In this document: positions 46,880-56,412 of the stretch, one piece after another
Position numbering within the stretch: the first letter of the stretch is position 1
Layout of the letters: the number at the start of each line of letters is the position of its first letter
Assembly (NCBI GenBank): GCA_035772735.1
Contig: JASDFA010000007.1
Location: 143,529,001 to 143,593,000, forward strand
DNA: 64,000 nt
Direction: 5' to 3'
Source: Datura wrightii
Lineage: Eukaryota > Streptophyta > Magnoliopsida > Solanales > Solanaceae
Program-made: the position numbers and the translations under genes
The notes under the pieces: model-generated
Told to the model about the DNA's origin: nothing
Seen by the model: only the letters and a program-made list of their open reading frames with translations
The model's database searches: none

Positions 46880-48484
46880 TTAGAAAAGTTATACCCACAT
46901 ACTATAACAAAAACACATTGGTGGTTTACTACCCCATGTAATAAGAAAATAGGAGCAAAAAGAGTAAATAACAAAATAAGAAAAAATACGCCATGGATTA
47001 AAGGAAGCGAAAAAATTACTCAAAAATTAGAAAATATAACAACTAACGACCAAAAAATTGAAATGATAATATTCACAATAGATAAGGTACAAATATTACA
47101 AGATAAGTTAGAATCATTGTATAATGAAAACCCATTACAAGGATGGGAAAAACATAAAACGAAAGTAAAAATCGAACTAATAGATGAAAATAGTATAATA
47201 ACACAAAAACCACTAAGATATAATTTTGAAGATCAAAAAGAATTCCAAATGCATATAAGAGAATTACTAGAAAATAATTATATACGAGAAAGTAACAGTA
47301 AACATAACAGCCCGGCATTTATAGTAAACAAACATAATGAACAAAAAAAAAAGAAAAGCAGAATGGTAATAGACTACAGAAATCTAAATGCAAAAACTAA
47401 AACATATAATTACCCAATACCAAACAAAATATTAAAAATAAGACAAATACAAGGATATAACTATTTTAGTAAATTTGACTGTAAATCAGGATTTTACCAC
47501 TTAAAACTAGAAGAAGAATCAAAACAACTAACAGCATTTACTGTACCCCAAGGATTTTACGAATGGAATGTATTACCCTTTGGATATAAAAATGCACCGG
47601 GTAGATATCAACACTTCATGGATAATTATTTTAACCAACTAGAAAACTGTATAGTATACATAGACGACATATTACTTTATTCAAGAACAAAAGAAGAACA
47701 TATAAGATTACTAGAGAAATTCATACATATAATAGAAATATCAGGAATAAGTTTAAGCAAAGAAAAAGCTGAAATATTAAAAAACCAAATAGAATTTTTA
47801 GGTATACAAATAGACAAAAATGGAGTAAAAATGCAAACGCACATAGTACAGAAGATAATAGATTCTGAGGAATTATTAGATACTAAGAAAAAATTACAAT
47901 CCTTTTTAGGATTAGTTAACCAAGTAAGGGAATATGTACCAAAATTAGCAGAAAATCTAAAACCATTACAAAGGAAACTAAAAAAGGATATAGAATATCA
48001 CTTTGATGAAAAAGACAAAAAATATATAAAAAAGATAAAAGAAATGTGTAAAGAACTACCAAAATTATATTTTCCAGATGAAAACAAAAAATTCACCTAC
48101 ATATTAGAATCAGATTCTAGCAATCACAGCTATGGAGGAGTATTAAAATATAAATATGAAAATGAAAAAATAGAACACCATTGTAGATATCATTCAGGAT
48201 CATATACAGAACCACAAATTAAATGGGAGATAAACAGAAAAGAATTATTTGCATTATATAAATGTTTGCTTGCATTCGAACCATATATTGTTTATAACAA
48301 ATTTATTGTTAGAACAGATAATACACAAATAAAATGGTGGATAACTAAGAAAGTACAAGATTCTGTAACAACAAAGGAAATAAGGAGATTGGTATTAAAT
48401 ATATTAAACTTCTCATTTACAATTGAAGTTATCAAAACTGAAAGGAATACAATTGCAGATTACATCTCAAGATACAAAACCTGA
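46880..48484 (+). CDS. Pararetroviral polymerase fragment: reverse transcriptase and RNase H
   Basis: Open for about 535 codons without a stop. The open frame runs back to 46832, but the first codons lie in SINE sequence. RT motifs in order: MVIDYRNLN near 47370, FSKFDCKSGFYHLKL near 47470, TVPQGFYEWNVLPFG near 47545, and the catalytic YIDD at about 47660. RNase H follows, with the acidic residues of DSSNHSYGG (near 48115), the E of INRKELFALYK (near 48235), the D of RTDN (near 48315) and D of ADYIS at the end. The aspartic protease and coat protein parts are missing at the 5' end, so this is a fragment of an endogenous viral polyprotein. Codon use is very A-rich, unlike the host genes nearby. 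Lack of stops suggests fairly recent integration, not activity. Confidence 0.9.
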   Translation, partial: LEKLYPHTITKTHWWFTTPCNKKIGAKRVNNKIRKNTPWIKGSEKITQKLENITTNDQKIEMIIFTIDKVQILQDKLESLYNENPLQGWEKHKTKVKIELIDENSIITQKPLRYNFEDQKEFQMHIRELLENNYIRESNSKHNSPAFIVNKHNEQKKKKSRMVIDYRNLNAKTKTYNYPIPNKILKIRQIQGYNYFSKFDCKSGFYHLKLEEESKQLTAFTVPQGFYEWNVLPFGYKNAPGRYQHFMDNYFNQLENCIVYIDDILLYSRTKEEHIRLLEKFIHIIEISGISLSKEKAEILKNQIEFLGIQIDKNGVKMQTHIVQKIIDSEELLDTKKKLQSFLGLVNQVREYVPKLAENLKPLQRKLKKDIEYHFDEKDKKYIKKIKEMCKELPKLYFPDENKKFTYILESDSSNHSYGGVLKYKYENEKIEHHCRYHSGSYTEPQIKWEINRKELFALYKCLLAFEPYIVYNKFIVRTDNTQIKWWITKKVQDSVTTKEIRRLVLNILNFSFTIEVIKTERNTIADYISRYKT

Positions 48485-48494
48485 CGAAGGTAAA

Positions 48495-49031
48495 ATGGAG
48501 CAAATACTCGGACTCCTAACTACACTTTGCAAAAAAGTGGAAAGTATGGAGGAAGATATACAGCAGCTGAAAAGCAAAGCTAATAGTCAGCAGCGTGACT
48601 CAAAAAACGCGGAGCTACGTCGATCGGAAGACGAAAAACTTCCAGAGCTAAAAGGAGACGTTGGGAAACTCCATAAAACCCAAGCTAACATTTCACCTAG
48701 TGCAGTTGCAGGTACTTCAGGACCTAAGGAAAGAAGAGATATTATAAGGAAACAGCTATTCGATAAACAATTCACAATGAAAAATATACCATCTATTCCA
48801 CAAACCAGCACATACAAGGAAAGTCTGAACCAAGCTAAACAAACCTATAACCATATAGCCAATACCTACATACAAAACATCCACAAAATACAAACCTTCC
48901 TAAACAGAAACCCACGATCTATAAATACCCAGATCACCATTGTTCCAAGTGTCATGGTGAAAATGACGACAAAATACCCGATGTACAGCTGGAATGAGAT
49001 AAGGATGAAAAAAGAAAAAACAGCGGCTTAG
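48495..49031 (+). CDS. Second pararetroviral ORF, function uncertain
   Basis: 178 codons from the ATG 10 bases after the polymerase stop. Its open frame extends upstream and overlaps the polymerase end. The N-terminus looks like a coiled coil (ILGLLTTLCKKVESMEEDI), followed by a Lys/Glu-rich polar middle and a Tyr/Asn/Gln-rich end. By position, right after RNase H and before the intergenic promoter, it corresponds to the last ORF of caulimovirid genomes, which in some genera codes for an inclusion-body/transactivator protein. It is much shorter than those and I recognise no diagnostic motif, so truncation or another role is possible. Confidence 0.6.
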   Translation: MEQILGLLTTLCKKVESMEEDIQQLKSKANSQQRDSKNAELRRSEDEKLPELKGDVGKLHKTQANISPSAVAGTSGPKERRDIIRKQLFDKQFTMKNIPSIPQTSTYKESLNQAKQTYNHIANTYIQNIHKIQTFLNRNPRSINTQITIVPSVMVKMTTKYPMYSWNEIRMKKEKTAA

Positions 49032-49308
49032 ATAGAAGAAAATGATATACCAGAAGATCAGATAAAGAAAGCAGCAGATATGTTTTTAAAGTTTTTTGTT
49101 TTGTTATGTAAAGAGTCGTCCAAAATAATGGACAGACAAAGTTTTTTGTTTTTGTATAGAAAGTCTTAAAGTGTACAGTAGAGGGCGGCTACTTTAGCAG
49201 AAAAGTCGCAAAGTAAATAGTAAAGGTGTCGGCCAACTATTCATGAATAATAGGGGTCATTCATGAACAGGAAGAGCCAATTGTAAAAAGTCGATTGTAA
49301 ATTTTGTC

Positions 49309-49316
49309 TATAAATA
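49309..49316 (+). promoter_or_regulatory. Pararetroviral TATA box (left copy)
   Basis: TATAAATA in the intergenic region upstream of the primer site, followed by a C-rich leader. This matches the pregenomic RNA promoter position in caulimovirids. The mirrored copy is at 50750-50757 on the minus strand. Confidence 0.75.
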
Positions 49317-49403
49317 GAAACTCAGACGGAAGCCAAAGGCATCCGCATCCGCATTCCTCAATTCTCTCTCAATCTCTCACTTCCGCACTCCCAAACCCCA
49401 CAT

Positions 49404-49415
49404 TGGTATCAGAGC
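49404..49415 (+). other. Viral tRNA-Met primer-binding site (left copy)
   Basis: TGGTATCAGAGC, the exact complement of the plant initiator tRNA-Met 3' end, about 90 bases after the TATA box. A mirrored copy lies at 50651-50662. Confidence 0.9.
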
Positions 49416-49821
49416 TAAATAATCAAAAAATAAAAACAACATATCTTAAAACTATCCCCCTATGGAAAAATCTAGCAGTGATGCAAAACTACAAACTGAG
49501 GTATGGAAATTCATCATTATGAATAACTAAACTGCTGTATTCCTGATAATCTGCTAAGTATTATTTATTAATATCTTCTTGTTATATCGTTTTTATGAAT
49601 GCCTGATTAAGTTTGCTATGTACGTGTTTAGTAAGTTATGAATAAGTAAGCCCAGACTAAGACATCCTAACGTGGAAACCGGTTAGGCCAGGTAAGCCGT
49701 TTTAGGGAAGTACACAGAGTTGAAGTCATTGTTAGGGTAACTAAATATAACTGAAAACGCATAGTAATGACCCAAAAGGATAATTCAGAATAACGATATA
49801 AGAATTAGATAATTTTAAATA

Positions 49822-50052
49822 ATGCCTAAGGAGATTGAAAGGAATACCATGTTTAGAAAAAATCATAAAATGAGTTCAAACCTCTCACATAGAAATCATA
49901 GATATGAGTTACTTGTCTTATGTATAATGAAATTATTGTCTAAGATATTAGAAGAGATAATAGAATTAGAAGAAACTATGAAGTTAATTAACCAAGATTG
50001 GACGGAGATGACTATAGAAGAAATTAGAAAATTAGATAAAAATTTAGATTAA
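49822..50052 (+). CDS. Short ORF downstream of the viral leader, unrecognised
   Basis: 76 codons, rich in Lys, Glu and Ile, with no motif I recognise. It lies where the first viral ORF would begin after the leader, between the two inverted arms. It may be the truncated start of a viral ORF or a chance frame. A second short frame follows at 50055 in another phase. Confidence 0.35.
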   Translation: MPKEIERNTMFRKNHKMSSNLSHRNHRYELLVLCIMKLLSKILEEIIELEETMKLINQDWTEMTIEEIRKLDKNLD

Positions 50053-50054
50053 AA

Positions 50055-50318
50055 ATGATAAATTATGAATATATGGAATATTGGTTATCTACTATAGAAA
50101 GTATAAGATTAACAAAGCTCCTATTGGAAGATAATATAAGAGAATATATGAAAAATAGTAATCTGGAATACTTAGAATATGCATTCGAATGTATAAAGGA
50201 GTTACAGAAATTAGAACCATTAAAAATTGGATATTATAATAAAATGCAATGTGTTTTTGTTATAGTATGTGGGTATAACTTTTCTAAAAATGCATTCCTA
50301 ATAGTATATCTCTATTAG
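50055..50318 (+). CDS. Second short ORF in the viral spacer, chimeric at its 3' end
   Basis: 87 codons. The first part is polar, acidic and probably helical (MNYEYMEYW-like start, ECIKELQKLEPL near the end). From 50247 the frame runs into inverted polymerase sequence, so the last 24 or so residues are an artefact of rearrangement. Possibly a truncated viral ORF; no function assigned. Confidence 0.35.
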   Translation: MINYEYMEYWLSTIESIRLTKLLLEDNIREYMKNSNLEYLEYAFECIKELQKLEPLKIGYYNKMQCVFVIVCGYNFSKNAFLIVYLY

Positions 50319-50377
50319 TGAATTCATAACTATACATTTCTTTTATTATTTAGGCAATTAATCAAATCATTTACAAT
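50247..50377 (-). repeat. Inverted piece of viral pol, partly duplicating 46880-46920
   Basis: 50247-50287 is a perfect 41-base inverted copy of 46880-46920. Beyond it (to 50377), the minus strand appears to carry the sequence that originally lay just upstream of the polymerase fragment, including a short NAFL-type block as found at the protease end of caulimovirids. This explains where the missing upstream sequence went. Confidence 0.7.
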
Positions 50378-50837
50378 GCCTAACCGGTTTCCACGTTAGG
50401 ATGTCTTAGTCTGGGCTTACTTATTCATAACTTACTAAACACGTACATAGCAAACTTAATCAGGCATTCATAAAAACGATATAACAAGAAGATATTAATA
50501 AATAATACTTAGCAGATTATCAGGAATACAGCAGTTTAGTTATTCATAATGATGAATTTCCATACCTCAGTTTGTAGTTTTGCATCACTGCTAGATTTTT
50601 TCATAGGGGGATAGTTTTAAGATATGTTGTTTTTATTTTTTGATTATTTAGCTCTGATACCAATGGGGGGTTTGGGAGTGCGGAAGTGAGAGATTGAGAG
50701 AGAATTGAGGAATGCGGATGCGGATGCCTTTGGCTTCCGTCTGAGTTTCTATTTATAGACAAAATTTACAATCGACTTTTTACAATTGGCTCTTCCTGTT
50801 CATGAATGACCCCTACTATTCATGAATAGTTGGCCGA
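50378..50837 (-). repeat. Right arm of the 460 bp inverted repeat (viral promoter and leader)
   Basis: The inverted copy of 49229-49688, with its TATA box at 50750-50757 and primer site at 50651-50662 pointing left, towards the spacer and the other promoter. Confidence 0.92.
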
Positions 50838-51086
50838 GGAGTATTAAAATATAAATATGAAAATGAAAAAATAGAACACCATTGTAGATATCATTCAGGA
50901 TCATATACAGAACCACAAATTAAATGGGAGATAAACAGAAAAGAATTATTTGCATTATATAAATGTTTGTTTGCATTCGAACCATATATTGTTTATAACA
51001 AATTTATTGTTAGAACAGATAATACACAAGTAAAATGGTGGATAACTAAGAAAGTACAAGATTCTGTAACAACAAAGGAAATAAGG
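50836..51086 (+). repeat. Direct copy of the viral RNase H region (251 bp)
   Basis: It matches 48135-48385 at a constant offset of 2701, with a few substitutions. The two bases GA at 50836-50837 are shared with the end of the inverted arm, a microhomology at the join. The viral block ends at 51086. Confidence 0.9.
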
Positions 51087-51859
51087 TCATTTGAACCCAC
51101 TTCACAAGAAAATTATATTATTTATATAGGATTATAATTATTTACATACATATAAATATTGAATCCTCTTTGATTCATTCTTATGTTTACTTCTCTATAT
51201 GTTTAAATCTCTATAATAAAAATTATGACTCCGCCACTCCAACGTACTATCAAACCAAGTGAGAAATATCCTAAAACTCTGTATAAAAAAGAACACTTTT
51301 GTGAACGACACCAAAGCAAGGAGTAGTAATGAAACTTAAATAGAACAATAAAACAAGGAGAGAAATTACATGTATTAATTATTTCAAGGGGAATCATTGT
51401 AGACCTATTTCCATGCAATTTAAAGCTTGTTGTCTAGTCTGTAGTAATCCACTATATTATTTTAACTCCCTACATCTGACGTTCAATTAACTAACTGAAT
51501 CCAAGAAACAAATAGTAAAAATAGAAATAAAAATCTATAAAAGTATAAAACTACTACACTCTCAATTTCTTTTTAATTATTAGATATGCTGAAAATATTT
51601 ATTTTTAAATAATTGTTAGTTTAAAAATTGAAGAAATAATTAATTATTTTTTTTACTCTATTATTCGTACTTAAATACTTTAGAATCTGAAAAATTACAT
51701 ACCTAAATCACTTCAAAATATATTTAAAAATAATACTTATTATATATTTTTTAAAAATACCGATCAATTAACAAAAAATAAAATGCTAAATCTATTTAGA
51801 GAAACAGCCAAACAGCCTCATCCTTGACCAAGCACAAAACAAACGTGAAAAAGATCAGC
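51087..51859. other. AT-rich intergenic DNA between the virus and the tRNA gene
   Basis: No gene or clear repeat was seen. Confidence 0.5.
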
Positions 51860-51932
51860 CGCCGTCTGTGGGAATCGAACCCACGACCACGTGGTTAAAA
51901 GCCACGCGCTCTACCAGCTGAGCTAAGACGGC
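51860..51932 (-). tRNA. tRNA-Lys (anticodon UUU)
   Basis: A 73-base cloverleaf on the minus strand. The acceptor stem GCCGTCT pairs with AGACGGC, with G as discriminator. The D arm includes AGCTCAGCTGGTAGAGC (A box) and the T arm includes GGTTCGATTCC (B box). The anticodon loop CTTTTAA gives UUU (51897-51899). There is no intron and all stems pair, so it should be functional. A nuclear gene transcribed by Pol III; a T-rich stretch suited to termination is not close by, the nearest being in the left flank. Confidence 0.95.
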
Positions 51933-52669
51933 CACTTGCTCAACTATTTCGGTAGTTCCGTAATTAAACTAGTGAACCAAAGTATGACTTTTGCTTAATC
52001 CATGAACAGAATACGAACATTTACTGGGGATGGGCATTCAATTCTTTGATTCAATTTTATTAAGATTTAGTTAAATTTTTTATTTTAAAAAAATTGCACA
52101 GTATATCAAATTAAATTAATTTGATTCAATTTAGTTTGGTATTTTTAATACAATTTTCAGTGCAAGTGAGAATAAAATTTTCAAAATATTTAACTGACAT
52201 AAATGCCTTCAACAATGCTATTTCGTATAACTTCTACAATAATCAATAACTTATCATATTAATTTGATACTGTCTAGCATAACATTTTTTAATTTTTCAT
52301 GAGCTACTAGCTACTAGCAGGCTAGCAGCATATGTGCACGGGCCACCGGTGCAGCTAGCAGCAGCAACAACGTGCAGAAGGCCCATAATCCAAATGAATT
52401 GAGTTTTAAAATTTAAATATAAATATTAATTTAAAATATAATTAATAAAACTTCGGTTTGTCAGTGAATCGAAGAATCGAACTTTTTGAAAAAACATCAA
52501 ACACCGAATCAAATAATCGAACTTTTCAAAAAAAAAAACGAACACCAAACCAAAGAACCCAAACTCAAAAACTGAATTAATTCAGTTCGATTTGATCTAT
52601 CGGTTCTTCGGAATTTATGCTCACCCCTAGCGTTTACTTTGAACCATTCGCTTATTCTTCTTCTATTAG
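51933..52669. other. Intergenic DNA beside the tRNA gene
   Basis: No gene seen. The stretch 52310-52380 has a CAG/CTAGCAG-rich motif cluster. Confidence 0.45.
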
Positions 52670-53261
52670 GTGTTTGGACATGCGATTTCATGTCACAATT
52701 TAAAATTATGAGATGAAATCAGTGTTTGGACATGCGATTTCATCTCATAATTCAAATCACGAGATGAAATCCCAAATTCTCCACAAAAAAAATTTGATTT
52801 GGGATTTCAAATAATGAGATGGGGTTTTTCAAATCCAAAATTTCATCCATAAGTTTATATAAATTTAAAAAAAGTAGAAAAAAAAAGTCCACCATTTTAT
52901 ATATACCAACTATATTTACCAATCATTTATTTAATAAATATAAACAACCTTTGTCAACTATTATATTGAACATAAATAGTTTGTCAACCTTAGTCCTTAC
53001 TATGTGGGAGTATTATATTAATGAGTAGTACATTGCAACTCATGTTTAATTTTACTTTTTATTGAACTAAAGTTCGATTCTTAAGTTGTATTTTTTTTAG
53101 AATGGCTTTGTAATAGTGTATTATATTTTAGTATGAACGTTTATTTATTTAGTAAGATTGTATAAGAATTTGGGCAATTTGAATAGTTTTTACAACTTAT
53201 GGGATTCTTATGTTTATAAGAAAAAATACAATTTAAAAATCCGAAATTGCATGTCCAAACA
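52670..53261. mobile_element. MITE-like element with TGTTTGGACATGC termini
   Basis: The left end GTGTTTGGACATGCGATTT and the right end (inverted) GTTTGGACATGCAATTT form the terminal repeats. The left end is duplicated in tandem (starts at 52670 and 52722), and internal GATTTCATCTCATAATT/GAGATGAAATC pairs make further hairpins. The interior is non-coding. No clear target duplication was found. Confidence 0.65.
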
Positions 53262-53380
53262 AAACTTCAAACTTCATCTCATATGATTTCATATCATGAT
53301 TTTATCTCGCATGATCAAATAAAATAGTTTCTTATGTGTTCTCCCTTTCCCTTAGGTAAAGTATTTTGATTGGATATAAA

Positions 53381-54047
53381 GGATCAAAAATTATTCCTAA
53401 GGTATAAAAAATGGCTCATAAATATTTTTCATTCTTTTAGTAGTTTAAAAATATCCCTAACTTATCGTTTTTTTTTGTTCAGGAATACCTCAAACACGCA
53501 CTAAACTTAATAGTTTTTATCAATTTTAAAAAATCACATGACTTATTATAATTGGTCACATATTTATTTAATAAAAATTAAACCCGCTCATTTTAAAATC
53601 CAAAACAAGCTTACCCATTTCACTTTAAAAAGACGAATGAAAATTTTTCCAACTATTATTCTTTCATATATTATTTTTAAAGTTAAGGATTAATAATTAA
53701 TGAGTTAATGAGATGAAAAATTAATTATAAAGTAAATCTTTTAGATAAGAAATGATAATTGGAAGAACGAAGTTCTGTATAAGAGGACACTAATGATGCT
53801 TTTTTTAAGTGAAATTGGTTAGTGGCTTTGGGTATAAATTGGATGGTTTAATTTTTATTAATAAATTTATGGTCAATAATAATAAGTTATGTGGGTTTTT
53901 AAAATTGAAAAAAACTATCAATTTTAAAGTGTTAATTTGAGGTATTCTTAAGCTAAAAGAAATAGGTTAGAGGATATTTCTAGACCAATAGATGGATGAA
54001 GGATATTTATGAACGATTTTTCATACGACAGGATATTTTTTATGCTT
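53381..54047. mobile_element. Non-autonomous DNA element with TIRs of about 200 bp
   Basis: 53390-53590 pairs with the inverted 53850-54047. Shared blocks include GAATACCTCAAA, TTTTTATTAATA-type and AATTAAACC, in the same order on both arms. Long TIRs suggest a Mutator-like element. The ends are approximate and the target duplication was not resolved. Confidence 0.65.
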
Positions 54048-54114
54048 TTTTATAAATTTATAAATTTGTGATCTAAAATAGATTATAAATTATTTCATTA
54101 TTATTTTATATTGT

Positions 54115-54240
54115 CTTACTTGAGTTGAGAGTCTATCAGAAACAATCACTTGTCTTGAACGGAGAAGATCTACATACACACTATTCTCTTTAGACTCCAC
54201 TTGCAGAATTACCGTAAATATATAATTATTATTGTTATTA
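54115..54240 (-). mobile_element. Decayed Solanaceae SINE-like repeat
   Basis: On the minus strand it shows the TGTGTATGTAGATCTTC and GTTTCTGATAGACTCTC blocks of the repeat at 23218-23345, with many substitutions. Confidence 0.6.
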
Positions 54241-55840
54241 CATAAATTATCTCATTAAAAATAATGTAAGAATTTTGATGTTAAATTACAAAAAAAAAAA
54301 AAGTTAAAAATTTTGACTAACCTAACGTGAAAAAAATAAATTCTATCAATACCAAACACACCCTGAATATTTGCTAGAAGTACTAATTTCTCCAAATGGA
54401 AGGATTCGAGGGGGTGCAAATGAGATATTGCTCCCATCATTTCGTTTTATGTGAAAATGATTAATTGATAAAATTTAAGAGGAAACTAAAAGTACTTTTA
54501 GAACTTATAGTTAAAAATAAAATAAGAAATTAAGAATCCGTTAATCATAGAAATTATTCACTTTTTTCGATCTTATTTTATTTTATTTTATAATCTATGT
54601 TTAACCATAAAAATTTTAAATACACATTTGAAAAACCCAAAATCCTGTTTTCACTTTCACTACATTATTCTTTTTCAAATTTTAACTTAAATTCTTTATT
54701 TTTATAAAAATAACCCCATTTAAATTATATTTAATATTTAAATCATCTTTCTTATTTTTTTCTTTTTAAATACATTCAAACAACTAAATATTATTTGCAA
54801 AAATTATAACCAAACACAACTCCTCTCAACTCCAACTTCAAATTTTTCAAAAAATGAAATAATAGCTCATATATGAAATCTAATTTCTTATATTATATAA
54901 CTTTCTATTCTAAAATATTACTCTTCTAGAACAAATTTGATTGTACGTCCCATATAAATTAGTCAAGTCGGATGATTTTGCTAGTTTTTAGAAATTTGGA
55001 AATATTAAACTATATTTAGAAAAAAGTACATTCAAATTCTAAATATTTTTTACAAAACATAGAGCCAAACACAACTTCAACTCCACCTCCGGCTTTAAAA
55101 ACTTCAAATAAAATTAATAATGTTAAATTTTCACGATCAAACGCCCACTAAAAAGTAACATTGACAAGTGTGAACATTGTATTTCTTGATGGAAAAAAGA
55201 GAGTGTGAACGTTGTATTCTTCCCTCCTTTTTCAGAAGATGAACTTGTCTAGCCTCTATTTGTGATCAATATAATGTCCTTAATAACTGTGTATCAGAAT
55301 AACCGAGAGTCTAATGGAAACGGTCTCTCTACCTTCACTAGGTAGGAATAAGGCAAAGGCTGTTGTACACATCATCCTCCCCTGACTCCACTCATGGGAT
55401 TACACTGGTTTTGTTGTTATATTTAACGGTATCAGAATCTATCTAATGTCCTTAAGTAGTACTGCATGATTAGCAGATTAAGCAATATAAAGTTTTCCAA
55501 AATGAATGGAAAAAACATTGAGACAGCAATATCATGCAAGATCTAGCATTTGTGTCCAGAAAAGTTGATAGTGCATACCCTTTATTACTGGTATGAACTG
55601 CGACGATACTAGTACATAACAAAGCAATTGTTCATATTGAACAAGTAACTATTTTCTAACAATGTACTTAAGGGGAGTTTCTGTACTAATTGATTGCAAC
55701 TTATCTTCAAGTTCAATAATACTCACTGATATATCTATGCATAATGAATAGCTAGAAATAATTGGTGTAGAAGAGTGATAGGAAAAGCAAAATCAAAACG
55801 AACCTAACACAAATGAATATATGCAAGGTGAATTATTCTG
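54241..55840. other. Intergenic DNA downstream of the MYB gene
   Basis: AT-rich and without a gene, apart from the SINE-like repeat at 55301-55420. Confidence 0.45.
55301..55420 (-). mobile_element. Solanaceae SINE-like repeat
   Basis: On the minus strand it reads CCAGTGTAATCCCATGAGTG, then GGGGAGGATGATGTGTAC, then GAAGGTAGAGAGACCGTTTC. This is the same block order as 23218-23345. Confidence 0.7.
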
Positions 55841-55940
55841 GAAGTTGATGGTTGATGAGGTTTTACAAAAAATCCAGCTGCACGGTGGCAGCCAGTGTCG
55901 CGGATAATACCAGGGTTAAACACTGATTCCAGCTGAAATC

Positions 55941-56403
55941 CTGCACAACAGAAGAGATGAAAACTGTAATAATTTTAATAAAATTGGAACCAAATACTCA
56001 AATTACGGGCCCAAAAAAACATCTCAGAAATATCACAAAAATAATCATGTCACAAGCAATTGATGACATACTGTTATTGCTTCGAGTAACAGAAGCAGCG
56101 ATATAAATGGATTTTACATTGTCAGTATTTGGCAAATGTGATTTCTCACAGATTAAATCAGAAAAGAAGTTGCATCATCTATGAGCAGAGTTTAAATATC
56201 TAATCAACGATTACTTAGACACAGTTTACTAGCCTATTACTAAGTTTGAACAAAAGCATAAGGTTGAGCAGAAATCAGTCACATAAGAAGAAAGAAGCTG
56301 TTAGAATATGCTGTAACTGAGTTAAAATTATGTCACTAAGTATTTATATTAGGAAATACTTTGTGCAATACTTAGCAGTTCAGAAGGAAAGGATGTTGCT
56401 TAC
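55941..56403 (-). other. Possible 3'-UTR intron of the MYB gene
   Basis: On the minus strand a donor TATG/GTAAGC lies 9 bases after the stop codon at 56413. A good acceptor, TGTGCAG/GATTTC, lies at 55941, implying a last non-coding exon at about 55840-55940. If splicing occurred at another donor before the stop, the protein would have a different C-terminus. Confidence 0.45.
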
Positions 56404-56412
56404 CATAGGATT

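Larger units (their letters stand above)
49229..49688 (+). repeat. Left arm of a 460 bp inverted repeat (viral promoter and leader)
   Basis: It pairs base for base with 50378-50837; every aligned pair of positions sums to 100066, so there are no indels. Only about three mismatches were noticed. It contains the TATA box, the leader start and the primer site. Confidence 0.92.
46880..51086. mobile_element. Rearranged endogenous pararetrovirus (Caulimoviridae)
   Basis: Order: pol 3' half (46880-48484), a following ORF (48495-49031), promoter and leader with a tRNA-Met primer site (to 49688), a leader/ORF1-like spacer (49689-50246), an inverted piece of pol upstream sequence (50247-50377), an inverted copy of promoter and leader (50378-50837), and a direct copy of an RNase H piece (50836-51086). 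There are no LTRs and no integrase, and the primer site lies in a non-coding region next to a promoter, as in caulimovirids. The order around the insert is that of a circular genome broken and rejoined several times, as usual for endogenous copies. Which genus it belongs to (Solendovirus-like seems plausible for a solanaceous host) was not tested. Confidence 0.88.

Noticed and set aside
47073..47318. Hydrophobic antisense ORF in the viral polymerase
   Set aside because: Caused by the A-rich coding strand of the pararetrovirus. Not a gene.
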